From contig OY740769.1 in the NCBI GenBank assembly GCA_963513935.1, positions 33,073,120 through 33,137,119 of the forward strand: DNA of 64,000 bases, written 5' to 3'. This document shows, in pieces, positions 1-11,810 of this stretch. The stretch comes from Aphrophora alni (Eukaryota > Arthropoda > Insecta > Hemiptera > Aphrophoridae). The translations under genes were made by a program, and so were the position numbers. The stretch's first letter is position 1, and every line of letters begins with the position of its first letter. The notes under the pieces are model-generated. The model had not been told where the DNA came from, searched no databases, and saw only the letters and a list, made by a program, of their open reading frames with translations.

Positions 1-400
1 TAATAATGATTACATATAATAAATTGTGCTTACTTCTCAATCCAGCCAAGCGACACCAATTAAGGACCGCGTATATCTTATCATATCTCCCTTTCCAATG
101 TCATGCTACAAATAATGAGTGTGAACGAGGGAGCGGGCGTATTTACCTTTGGCCTCAGATAATGCTATTGACCAACTGCAACAAGACAATGGGGGAGCGA
201 GGGGGTGTCCGGTGGAACGACTTCAATTGGTTTGTCCATTGTTGGGGTCCCTAGAATCGAGGGCGAGGCCCACCTCAACCACTTCTAATATGCCTGACAT
301 CAGAGAGTTATAGCCCTTTGGTACCATCACACAGGACACCAACCCAAGGCGAAGAGGACTACGCTCTTCCGGAAAAAAACAGTAGCATCTTTATTCAAGC
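1..400. repeat. GC-richer stretch of unknown nature, possible transposon fragment
   Basis: Much less AT-rich than what follows, and reads like a fragment of a former transposon. Short open frames exist on both strands, but none resembles a protein I know. No terminal repeats or target duplication could be seen because the window cuts it. Confidence 0.3.
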
Positions 401-3080
401 AAATTATTAGCAATAATAACAATTTCAAAAAGTAGTAGCACTATTAAAATGCTATTTTACTTATAATCAATGTTATATGAATTTAATCTGTGCTTGAATG
501 TTCCACAGTGGAGGCCATCAACATCATTTAACACAATGTTCTAAAATTAGGGAACAATTTTCCACTTCTAGTAACAAATCTATTTTTGTATATGATAAAT
601 GATATATTATTGTAAATATTAATTGATAGATTTAAATGTTGGTCATAGTGATAAACATGCACATTTGCACACACACACACATACATACACCTCCTTGATG
701 TTACAATTATTTAACCATTTTTTTACGACAGAAAATCAAAATTTTCAATAATTTTTTGTAAAATATATGTGATCCGAAATAATTTTCATTAAAAAATCAA
801 TCTAAATAAGTTTATTTGAAATAAGATAAAGAGTGTATTTCAAGAAATATTTCCTGATAGAAAAGGGGGAAAAACCATTACAAATAAACAGTGTTAGTGC
901 CATATTTTTGTTAAGTGTGTTAATAGTCATTATAATAACAAATATCAAAATATTTACATACAAAAAGTATTTTTTATTACATTGCAGTTTCCCCTATTTT
1001 TCCAGGCTTAAAAAACAAAACAAAATCAATAAACTTTGGGGCATCAATAATTTTATAAAATTTTCTTGGTCTTCAGAAAATTTATGTTTAAAATATTTAA
1101 AACTGGGGGGGGGGGGAAGGCGGACCATAAAGATATAAGCATTTTGCTATGCAAAATGCCGGGTCTAAAAACAAAAACCAGAACAAGTTTTTTTAAAAGT
1201 GATAGCAGGTGAATTGTCTTGCTTATAAAATATGGATAAAGACAAAAATATTGAGCCTCCTTAATTGTTCATGATGAATAATGAATTTTCTGCGGTAACA
1301 ACCAAATTAGTTTTATCAGGGACCAATGTTTAATTTTGGCTTAGGAACCATATAAATCAAATTAATAATACAATAATCTGAAGATATAACAAACAAAATG
1401 AGGCAAAATGTGTTAAACTTAAATTCAGCACTCAAACAGTTCTCATTGTAAAACCAACTAGACTAAAAAAAAGAAGAAGAAGAATTTAGACAAACCAGTT
1501 TTCCTGACATATATAATATAATGTTTTATTACATTTAAAGCCACAATAATAATATTTTAAAAACTCAAAAGATGTTATTTGTCTATAATAAATTAAAGTA
1601 ACGAAATATTGATCTGAAATGATGCAGAAAACACATTATGCATCATCCTATAATAAAAAATATAAAAAAATCAACATATTTATAACAATTCTCGAAAATA
1701 TTACAAATTTTATTTCATCTAGTATTCCAAAATGCTTACAGTAGTTTCAGCTACTTGATTTAATTTCTTCATTTATTCTTGTGGTTTTCCATAAACGGGA
1801 ACCACCAAACTGCATTGCTAATATTCTCAGCAGAGTTTAAAATAATTAAAACTCTGGAAGTTTTGATTTTTTTTCATGCCAACTAATATAATTTAAAACA
1901 ATTATGAAATAATGCAGAAGCCTTATTAAAACAAACAGCAATTTTTACAATTCTGTGCTGAAGAGAACTACAAATGAGCAAAAAACATTTTGACATCACA
2001 AATGCCTCCCTCCACTTTCGAAATTCAAAACATTTTGAAATTATTTAAGTATTTATATATTGTTTGTCGCTTAGATTCACTTCCGAGAGGTAGTGGCACC
2101 AGATCACTTTGCTTGTGTTGTTTGATACAAAAGAATTCAAACTGGAAAAAAATTATACATAATTTTGGCTGATTTTGTGACCCAAATTTGGGGTGTTCAA
2201 TATTATTTTATTGGGGTTTTTTTCCTTCTGAAAATATCAAACAATTGAGGAAAGGGGAAGGACCTCTAAAACTTTTGATGGACATCTTTTGAGAATTACA
2301 TAGAGAATTGACCCACTATTAAAAAGTTAATAACTTTAATCAGTTTTTATTTAATATTTAGCCTCTACACAATACAACCTGTTAATGATTGCATTGATCT
2401 AATGTATAATGACTTTCAAAGTGGAACACTTCAAGCATATGACCAAGAAATCTATGTCCCACACTTGGTAGCCAGTTTTGTGCTAGTCCGTTGAATTGCT
2501 CGAGAACACAAATTCCTCCACATGTGCAGAAATGACAGGCGAGGGACAATGATAACCAAGTAACTTTATTGAAATCCAATGTCATGATCACAACTCTTTT
2601 CCTCTAATTATTGGTCTGCAATAGCTTTTTGTCTTCTTAGATTTAGTTTAAAGTACTTGCGTGCAGTCATATCTTAAAGATTGATGATTCACATGTCTGG
2701 TCAATTCACCAATTTCATAACATATTATACTTCTTTGTTGTCAAAGCCTTTTTATTCTTGAAACTTTCCTCAATCTTCAAACGCCATGGGTTGGAGTAAT
2801 TACACTGTAGATTTTCAAAAACATATTGCCTTAGGTCTGATTAATCGCCCATCTCTCTTCCACATAAGATTCTAACCTTTGCAACAATTCTGGTTAACCA
2901 AGTGTGAGAACATGGTAGATTTCATTTTCGTTGAACTTTTAACAGAATAAAAATCAAGTAATAGATTTATTACTGAAGGAATGTTTAATATTAATTTAGG
3001 GTGATTATTAACAATACACTTGCAATAAGCTTTTAAAAGATTCAAAGAGGAAAAAAATTAATCTTATGAGTCTTTCCTAC
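401..3080. other. SR gene intron sequence, nothing recognised
   Basis: AT-rich intronic sequence downstream of exon 5. It contains a short CA run near 669-683 and a G-run near 1106-1117. A 69-codon minus-strand frame at 2382-2591 shows no recognisable domain. No further SR gene exon was found. Confidence 0.5.
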
Positions 3081-3150
3081 CTGCCAGCTGACCCGACTTG
3101 ACAAATTTTCAACAATCAGCCTATACTCTGTGCGTGTTGGTGGTCCATAC
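3081..3150 (-). CDS. B52: SR factor exon 5 (start of RRM2)
   Basis: 70-nt exon: acceptor TGTTTTTCAG, first base G completing the split codon from 4a (AAG, Lys) or 4b (AGG, Arg), donor GTAGGA. It encodes [16 protein letters not shown] then SSRVSWQ, and ends in phase 0. [18 protein letters not shown] is the hallmark start of the second, pseudo-RRM of SRSF4/5/6-type proteins, with its beta-1 strand. The SWQDLKD-type heptapeptide of that domain would be completed by the next exon. No continuation was found between here and position 1. Confidence 0.93.
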
Positions 3151-3429
3151 CTGAAAAACAGAAAGTAATGTATGGCTAACTACAAAATATAAAATAATAG
3201 AGGAATCATCATGCATTCTATATGGCTCAAAATTAGTTTATTAATTTTTGTTTGAAGAAAAAACCTTACAACTTTTGTTTTCATAATAGGAACTTCAGTT
3301 TATTATAAAACTACAGCTAATAAAAAGATGTTTCTATTTATGTTCTTCTAAACATATACAGTATACAGTAATGTAACGAATCAATCAAAAAATCAATTGA
3401 ACTATTTTTCTCTAATGTATAATATAAAG

Positions 3430-3680
3430 TCAGTTGCTCAGTACACGTTGGGATTTTTTTTGTCAATCAACTAAATCAGCCCCGAAAGATGTGTCATCAT
3501 AGCAACTTTTAAAACTGACTGATTAAAAGCAAAACTATTACAATTTTTTAATACATGTGTATTATTCTTTATGAAAAATATTTTGAGTTTTACATAAATG
3601 ATTCATGAGCCTAAAAATGCTGTAGATTGATGTTTATTATAATATTAGTTACTCAGTATACACCGAGGATATACCAAGCG
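3430..3680 (+). repeat. Diverged copy of the ~200-bp satellite monomer
   Basis: Begins CAGTTGCTCAGTACACGTTG and continues with CAGCCCCGAAAGATGTGTC, matching the monomers at 8.4-9.3 kb. A second, more decayed start (GTTACTCAGTATACACCGAG) follows about 210 bp later. Confidence 0.7.
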
Positions 3681-3689
3681 ATTTTTTAA

Positions 3690-4340
3690 AGTTTCCACCT
3701 CTATTATTGAAATTACGGAGATAAATATTCAAATTATGTTTACGGGAAGAACCTTAAAAACCATATGTACAAAATTCAAAATCACCCTCTTTCGCTCCCC
3801 TAACTCCAGCCCAAAAATCTCTAATGGGTACCTATAGCTTGTGATATATCAAATGAAAACCTATTAAAAATGAAGAATTTTCTCTGTGGTAAGAAAATAA
3901 AAATCAGCAAGTGTTTGTTCACTACGATGACAAACACAATTTTGTAGAACTGCAATCTCCTCTTATTACTGAAAATACAGAGATAGATATTCAAATTATG
4001 TTTACAAGAAAGCTATTTAGCTTTAGAGGGAATCTTAAAAACCATATGTACAATATCTGAAATCACCCTTCCCCTCCCCCAACCCATTAAATCTTTAATG
4101 GCTATCTATGGTTTGTGATGTATCAAATTAAAGAGGTTAAGAAAAGAAACCTTTTGGCATCAATGAAATTGGTTTATTTGTTCTCAAGTTACAGCAAAAA
4201 ACACTGATAATTTTAAAATTCACTTACTTTTCTTAAAGCTCGAAATACACACAATATTTACAATAGGCCTTACTTTAAAAAGATCAAAAAACAATATGTA
4301 CATAAAAGATAATTAGTTACACCCTTTTGATACTATTCTA
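3690..4340 (+). repeat. Tandem repeat, ~265-bp unit, about 2.5 copies
   Basis: The markers AACCATATGTACAA near 3760 and 4028 and AACAATATGTACAT near 4290 give spacings of about 268 and 262 bp. Each unit also has ATATTCAAATTATGTTTAC, a C-rich run (CCCTCCCCCAACCC type) and GTGATRTATCAAAT. A permuted inverted copy lies at 5690-5940, on the other side of the mariner-like remnant. Confidence 0.65.
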
Positions 4341-4369
4341 TAAAGTAGTAGTCTTTAGAATTAAGTTGG

Positions 4370-5410
4370 AAAAAAAATTTGCGGATTTTTTACAGGGACT
4401 GTACAACATATTCTCCATTCCTTTCTAAATAATGCCATATCTGTTTTCGAACTCTCTTCGAAAACTTCATGAGGAATAAGACCACATTCTTAGATTATTC
4501 TGTTTCCAAGCTCTGCCATATTGGTTGGAGGTGTTTTATACATGACAGATTTCAAGTGTAGCCAGAGAAAGAAGTCTAGCGGGGTTAGGTCTGTTGATAT
4601 TGCTGGCCACTCAGTGGGGCCTCTCCTTTCTATCCACTGTTGTTGAAAAATTTTATTTAGCCAGTTACGGGCAGTAATATTGTAATGGGGAGGTGCTATA
4701 TCTTGCTGGAAATGGACAAAGTTTTCATCATGTAACATATCTCTGTGTCCATCTTTTTGATTTTCAATTACTTCTGTTATAAGAGGGTTCTCGAAGTAAA
4801 TTTAGATAAACCTCACCATTCAAATTTCCTTCTATAAACAGCGGTCTTAAAATTTTGTTACCAAGATTGCCTGCCCATTTATTAATTTATTCTGGCCATT
4901 GAGATTAATCTTTCACAAAAGTATGAGTTTTACGAACGTTGTGTTTGTTAACAGAACCCTTTGGTGGATTCATCTGAAAAACAAATATTTTTTAATATAT
5001 TGTCATTTTCCATCTGTCAGTGTCATCCTCATTTAATTTATGGAGTATCTTCATTTTGTAAGGGTGAAATTTATGGAGTATCTTTATTTTGTAAGGGTGA
5101 AATTTGTGAAACTTCATCACTTTTCGTACTAAGCTACGAAACAATAACCAGTAGCTGCCAATAGAAGTACTTGGGTTTTTCTGATACTTGACCTATTATT
5201 TCAATTTGAGTTAGGTCATCCACAACACGAATTCTAATTTATTTTTTATTTACTACAGACCCAGTTTCAAGGAATTTTGAGACAAGTTTTACTACATAAG
5301 TATGAGATAACCGGGCCACTTTTCATTAAAACTTCTAGCTGTTCCACGTGCACACTGATTTTGAGACCCCATACATAAGAATTATTTCTATTAGTGTATA
5401 CCATGGTCGC
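4370..5410 (-). pseudogene. Mariner-superfamily transposase pseudogene
   Basis: The clearest frame (4490-4738) reads VHFQQDIAPPHYNITARNWL, WIERRGPTEWPA and DLTPLDFFLWLHLKSVMY. This is the end of a DDE transposase in which the third catalytic Asp lies in the DLTPLDFFLW block. The D in QQDIAPPH matches the second catalytic position. Continuation to 4400 reads (E)CGLIPHEVF with a stop just before it. Upstream sequence to about 5410 decays into several frames, and the first catalytic Asp is not identifiable. A duplicated 33-bp segment sits at 5041-5106. The element is inactive. The TACAGGGACTGTACA near 4392 may be a remnant of the terminus. Confidence 0.75.
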
Positions 5411-5689
5411 TGTTAATTGCTTTACACAATTTATTAAAAAACTACTGAATCACACATAATATCATTATATTATTAAATTAAATTTCATTAAATGTATAAC
5501 AGGAACAGTAGTCTTTCTGCTAGGAGTAATGAACATGAACTAGCATGAACTACTTATCATAGTATAATATCTCTGAAGAGTAAGATAATAATCCCAAAGT
5601 CTATTTCGTGTTTATTCTTGTTGTAAGGAAATGCTGTAAGCTACTTCTTAAAAATAAATTTAAATTCAGTTCCTGATCCATAAACACTT

Positions 5690-5940
5690 CAATAAAAATA
5701 GCAGAATTTTATAAACTAGCACTGTTCAATTGCTGCAACTTGAGAATGAATAAACCAAATTTAGTTTTCTTTTAGAATTCTTATGACCTTTAATTTGATA
5801 CATCACAATGGATTAAAAAAATTTGAGTTACAAATAGTTTTAAAAGTGTGTGACTGTTTTACGTACATATTGTTTTGATTTTTTTTTTAAACCCCTATCT
5901 CATAAATATTGTGTGCATTTCAAGCTTAAGAAAAGTAGGT
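5690..5940 (-). repeat. Inverted, permuted copy of the ~265-bp repeat
   Basis: The reverse complement carries CTACTTTTCTTAAGCTTGAA, CACACAATATTT, AACAATATGTACGTAAAA and GTGATGTATCAAATTAAAG. The same blocks occur at 4110-4300 in a rotated order, as expected if a different phase of a tandem array was copied. Confidence 0.6.
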
Positions 5941-6236
5941 GAATAACCATTATAAATCCATTTCTTTAATTTGTCTGAATAATCTAACATTAACTTCAGA
6001 GCAAGAAAAGGTATTTAGAAAAAAAGAAAACAGATGTTCTAGAAAGATCAATATTCAATTACTATTTATAAAATCCAGCCCCAAAAGATTTGTCATCACA
6101 GCAAATTTACAACAACATTCAATTGTTTAATTTATCTGATTTTAACAAGTATATAAATATACCCTCACAAGCAAGATATTTGTTGACTACAACTCTCACT
6201 ACACCTGAAAAATATTCAAGCCCAAAAGACCTTTAA

Positions 6237-8133
6237 CCCTGCAAACGGTGAATGTTAAAAGGTTTTGTTTTCTTAAAAAATTAATAAAAAATATTATTTA
6301 TACAAAACCTAACTTATAATATATCATTTTTCTCAGAAAGATGCATAGAATTTATCTATGTAATAATTTTTTTTTAAACAGTGGAGTAAGTATGATAGAT
6401 GTCAAAAAAGTTAACATTTTTCAGAAAAACCTGTATCATCCAAAATCAATAGCTTACCACCTTTTTTTCAAGATATACAAAAGTTTTGTATAATATCTGT
6501 GAATATATTTAGGGAAAAAAAGAATTTGTTACATTTTCAAAATTTAAAAAAAATATATATTTTACGAAAAAAGGGCTCATTTTCAAAAATTCAACAAAAA
6601 TAGTAATATTTATGGAAAGCACAACTTCAAATACTTTTATGTTTCATTATATTTTGAAAGGTTCATAGAATTTAGCTGTGTGTAGTGAAAAAAAATGTTA
6701 GATGTAAAAAATTTGGAGTTATTATGTCAAACAGCAAACAATCGGAAAGTAACGCAGGCAAGAATTCACAGAAATGGTAATGTACACCATACATTAAATT
6801 TTTTTTTGAAGTACTACTAGAGATTTGTAATATATTTATGGATAAAAGTTGCTAAAAAGAAAAACTCAATTTATAAAATTTTCTTAAGACATGGTTCATT
6901 TTTATGTAAAAAGTGAAATCTGCTCAAAAGATAGGCATATTTTCAAAAATTCACCAAACATATAATTATTATTCAAAACCCAAGTTTTTATTACCTATGT
7001 TCGCACAAAGATACATAGATTTTATGTGTGTAATGCAAAAACTTTTAGATGGAAACATTTTGGAGTTATTATGTACAGAATCAATAAAATTACCCTTTAA
7101 CGAGGCAAAATTCCACAGAAATAGGTATATAAACCAATAAAAAAAATTTATAGATAGGCCTATAAAAAAAATGTATAAACATTTTGCATACATTTTGGTA
7201 AAAACATAATCAATTTATAAAATTTTCATTAGACAAAATTATTTTTATTAGTAAACACATGGAAATTTGCTATAAAGGAAGACCAGATTATAACATAACC
7301 TCTATCTCTAGACAGCCTCAATATTTGATGTCTGACAATAACATTCACTCAATACAATAAATTCTACAAACAATAATACAGATATTGTAATTTGTATACA
7401 CAATTTATAATAAATAAATAAAACAAACATTCAGAATAACAGAAATATAATCCCAAGTCACATATGCACTACGCCTTTCACATGTCATTTTATTACACAA
7501 ACATCGCTAACTTCCAAGTAAGAAACAATAACCTATAAAAAACTCTAGGACATAGCAAATAGTACCAACAGATAGAATGAAATCTTCTCTACAACATACT
7601 GTAAAGATCGGTTACAAAATATCGATTGAATAATTGATCATCTTATTATTAGTAAACTGCTCCGAAATAAAAATGAGTTTGGTTCCGTCTGGTTACTACT
7701 TTGGTAAAATAGATAGATATATCTCACGATCTATGACGCATAAAACAATTTGTAAAGCACAGATCGAAAGAGAAATATGTGATCTACAGAACAGTATTTT
7801 GGTTGACCTGTTCGACAGAAAAGTAGATTTGTGAACATATGAGAAAAAATGGCGTCATTTCTACTTACAACAGCAGCAATTCAAATCTTTGATTTAACGT
7901 ATAAAAATATGCAAACTTTACCAATCTTTTTAATATTATTTATAACGTTTTGTGGTATTTTTTTTTGCAAGATTATGCATCTACGGAACATTAGCTTTCC
8001 AGCGGTATTTTATTTATTGTGATAGGAGGATTCTGTGGGCGAAATTTTGAATTGCAAAATACGTGTTTTACGGTCGTTAGACTTTAGTGCGTTGAGAATC
8101 GACGCAAAATGGGGTCGCCCCGCGGCTCTAGGG
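6237..8133 (+). mobile_element. Non-autonomous piggyBac-like element, copy 1
   Basis: Bounded by TTAA at 6233-6236 and TTAA at 8134-8137, the piggyBac target duplication. It starts CCCTGCAAACGGTGAATG and ends GCGGCTCTAGGG, so both tips read CCCT(G/A) inward. It carries no transposase. The left two thirds hold three diverged ~330-bp internal repeats (CATAGAATTTA-type block near 6346, 6665 and 7014). The last 150 bp are GC-rich. Nearly its whole length recurs, inverted, at 9277-11548. It lacks about 370 bp present in that copy (break near 7745). Open frames inside it are spurious. Confidence 0.75.
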
Positions 8134-8404
8134 TTAAAAGAATCTTCAACAATTCTTGGTATCAGTGGTTTGACTTGGTGGAAGAGTTCTTCAGCCAAAA
8201 TAGTAGGATGTTTTCGCTCTATTCATTACATGAACTTTTAAATTTACACAATGCATTCTCATATTTATTATTTAACTATACATTTAAAGAAGTTATTGTT
8301 TTAATTGTACATTAAATGTTTGCGATACGATTGCAAATAATTGCTAATAGCAAAAACGAAAATAAATTTAATAATACAACACTAAATTTGAGTATTCTAA
8401 AAAC

Positions 8405-9272
8405 ATTATTTATTGACATTTATAAAATGTTCAATTATTACAATAATGGTTGTTTAGTACACGTTGCGATATTTGTTCATAAACAAAATCAACGCCCGAA
8501 AGATGTGTCATCACAGCACCCAGCACCTCTATAAATTCTTTTTTCTACTTTATCTGAATTTTTACAAACACAGTTATTGAATTTTCTACCACAATTATTA
8601 TTCATGAGTTTTAAAATGTTTTTAGAATTGCTAATATTGAATTATTATAATAGCAGTTGCTCAGTACACGTTGGGATATTTTTTTGTCATCAACAAAATC
8701 AGCCCCGAAAGATTTGTCATCACAGCAACTTTAAAAAATTCTATTTGAATTTAACACAAACACGAGGGATTTTTTGATATTATTAACATTGGTCTCAACA
8801 GATGTATTATTGACATTCATAAAATGTTCAATTATTACAATAATGGTTGTTTAGTACACGTTGAGATATTTGTTCATAAACAAATTCAGCGCCCGAAAGA
8901 TGTTTCATCACAGCACCCAGCACCTCTATAAATTCTTTTTTCTACTTTATCTGAATTTTCACAAACACAGTTATTGAATTTTCTACCACAATTATTATTC
9001 ATGAGTTTTAAAATGTTTTTAGAATTGCTAATATTGAATTATTATAATAGCAGTTGCTCAGTACACGTTGGGATATTTTTTTGTCATCAACAAAATCAGC
9101 CCCGAAAGATTTGTCATCACAGCAACTTTAAAAAATTCTATTTGAATTTAACACAAACACGAGGGATTTTTTGATATTATTAACATTGGTCTCAACAGAT
9201 GTATTATTGACATTCATAAAATGTTCAATTATTACAATAATGGTTGTTTAGTACATGTTGAGATATTTGTTC
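8405..9272 (+). repeat. Satellite array, 397-bp dimeric unit
   Basis: TATTGACATT occurs at 8411, 8808 and 9205, giving an exact 397-bp period. Units 1 and 2 are nearly identical; their 66-codon frames at 8577 and 8974 translate the same. Each unit contains two related ~200-bp monomers with the core GTTGCTCAGTACACGTTG and CGAAAGATTTGTCATCACAG. The third unit is interrupted at 9273 by the second piggyBac-like element and resumes at 11553. The array does not look coding. Confidence 0.85.
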
Positions 9273-9276
9273 TAAA

Positions 9277-11548
9277 ACTCTCAAATTGGCAACATCCCGA
9301 AACGGACCCACTTTCCTGGACTAGTTGGCTATAAAACATGTTTTTTGCAATTCAACATTTCGCCCACTTAGAATCGTTCTACCGCAGTAATAAAAAAAAA
9401 CCCCCGCAGTGTTGGAAAGCTAATGTTCGGTAGATATATAATCATGCAAAAAAATACCACAAAACGTTATAAATAATATTCCAAAAATTGCTAAAGTTTG
9501 CATATATTGATACGTAACATCAAAGATTTACGCTGACAAGTTGTAAACAAAACTGATGTCATTTTTCTCTAATATTCCCAATTCGATATTTCTGTCAAAC
9601 AGATCGACCATAACACTGTTTCTGTAGATCACATCTTTCTCTTTCGATCTGTGCTTTCCAAATCCTCTATCTGTTATAAATCCTCTATCTGTTATAATTT
9701 TTATTATATAAAAATTAAATAAAATCAAGAATTTTAACTCATTTTTACACACTAAAAATTATTTTTTTTCAATTCAACTTTTATCCTAGTAAATATTATT
9801 TTATCAAAATGAATTATATATCACTGTAAAGATAATTTTTCAATCTTTCATAATCAAGTTTAGCAAAATCCATCACACGAAAACTATATTTTTTAGAACT
9901 CTATAAAGTTGCTGAATTTTTCGCTAGATCGCGGGTTTATGTAGAAAATTCTGTTCTCTGTGTTCATATGATTTTACGAAATGGTAATACTTGTCCAAAT
10001 GCCACAAGTTGACAATATTATATAGTATTTTTCTTTCTCTTTCGACCTGTGGTTTTGAAATACTTTTATATGTCATAGATCGCGAGATATATCTATTTTA
10101 CGAAAGTAGTAACCAAACGGAACGAATTTCATTTGTCATTCGGTGCAGTTTACTAAATACGATAATCGATTATTCAATCGATATTTTGTAACCGATCTTT
10201 ACACTATTAGGAAGATGAAGTTTAGATCTTTCAGTTGGTACAATCCATTACGTCAAGAGTTATTTTAGATTATTCTTTCTCCACTTGAAATTACTGTTTT
10301 GCGCAGGCTTGCTTTGTGTACTAAATGACATATTGTGCCTAGGCCTAGTGCGCAAGGCTTGGTTTATTTCTGTTATTGTGAACTTATTTTGTTAGGTATG
10401 TTTATTTATTTTTTATAATTTGTGTATTCAAATTATAATATCTGTATTATTGTTTGTAGAATTTATTGTTTTGAGTGAATGTTATTGTCAAACTTATCAA
10501 ATACTGAGGCTGTCTAGAGTTAGGTTATGTTATTTGGTTCTAGCCTTTGTAGCAAATTTCCATGTGTTTATATATAAAAATAATTTTGTCTAATGAAAAT
10601 TTTATAAATTTATATATGCCTATCTATAAAATTTTTTTTATTGGTTTATATACCTATTTCTGTGGAATTTTGCCTCGGTTACAGGGTAATTTTGTTGATT
10701 CCGTACATAACAACTATAAAATGTTTCCATCTAAAAGTTTTTGTACTACACACATAAAATCTATGTATCTTTGTGAGATCATAGGTAATACAAACTTGGG
10801 TTTTGAATAATAATTATATTATTGGTGAATTTTTGAAAATAATAAGCAAATATTCACTTTTTACGTAAAAATAAAGCATGTCTAATGAAAATTTTATAAA
10901 TTGATATTTCTTTTTAGCAACTTTTATCCACAAATATATTACAAATCTCTAGTAATACTTAAAAATTTCAAAAAAAAAAATCTGTATGGTGCACATTACC
11001 ATTTCTGAGAAATTCTTGCCTGCGTTACTTTCAGAGTTTTTTGCTATTTTACATAATAACTCTAAATTTTTTACATCTAACATTTTTTTCACTACACACA
11101 GCTAAATTCTATGCACCTTTCAAAATATAATGATACATAGAAGTATTAGAAGTTGTGCTTTCCATAAATATTACTATTTTTGTTGAATTTTTGAAAATGA
11201 GCCCTTTTTTCGTAAAATAATTTTTTTTTTTTAATTTTGAAAATGTAACAAATTCTTTTTTTCCCTAAATATATTCACAGATATTATACAAAACTTTTGT
11301 ATATCTTGAAAAAAGGGTGGTAAGCTATTGATTTTGGATGATACAGGTTTTCTGAAAAATGTTAACTTTTTTTAACATCTAACATACTTACTCCTAAACC
11401 GTTTAAAAAATAAAATTTTAATTACATAGATAAATTCTATGCATCTTTCTGAGAAAAATGATATATTATAAGTTAGGTTTTGTATAAAATAATATTTTTT
11501 ATTAATTTTTTAAGAAAACAAAACCTTTAACTTGCGCCAGTTCCAGGG
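9277..11548 (-). mobile_element. Non-autonomous piggyBac-like element, copy 2 (inverted)
   Basis: Inverted relative to copy 1. The right tip, read inward, is CCCTGGAACTGGCGCAAG against CCCTGCAAACGGTGAATG in copy 1. It is flanked by TAAA at 9273-9276 and 11549-11552, a variant of TTAA. The flanks join back into one satellite unit (GATATTTGTTC then ACAAAATCAG), proving insertion into the array. It is about 375 bp longer than copy 1. It has no intact coding sequence. Confidence 0.75.
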
Positions 11549-11552
11549 TAAA

Positions 11553-11810
11553 ACAAAATCAGCCCCCGAAAGATTTGTCATTACAGCACCCAGCACCTCT
11601 TTAAATTCTTTTTTGTACTTTATCTGAATTTTCACAAACACAGATATTGAATTTTCTATCACAATTTTTATTCATGAGTTTTAAAATGTATTTAGAATTG
11701 CTAATATTGATTTATTATAATAGCAGTTGCTCAGTACACGTTGGGATATTTTTTTGTCATCAACAAAATCAGCCCCGAAAGATTTGTCATCACAGCAACT
11801 TTAAAGATTC
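11553..11810 (+). repeat. Continuation of the interrupted satellite array
   Basis: Begins ACAAAATCAGCCCCCGAAAG, the sequence that follows the insertion point in intact units, then contains a further monomer (GTTGCTCAGTACACGTTG near 11727). Similarity ends near 11806. Confidence 0.75.

Noticed and set aside
2382..2591. 69-codon minus-strand frame downstream of SR exon 5, considered as the continuation of RRM2
   Set aside because: Its translation (CHFCTCGGIC, VLEQFNGLAQNW) has no RRM2 features and no suitable acceptor or phase. The expected DLKDYM-type sequence is absent.
8035..8315. Overlapping plus-strand frames at the inner end of piggyBac-like copy 1
   Set aside because: They run through the GC-rich terminus and TTAA into flanking satellite, and the inverted copy does not preserve them.
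8577..9174. Two identical 66-codon frames, considered as a duplicated small gene
   Set aside because: They are the satellite unit translated twice; no promoter, start context or homology.
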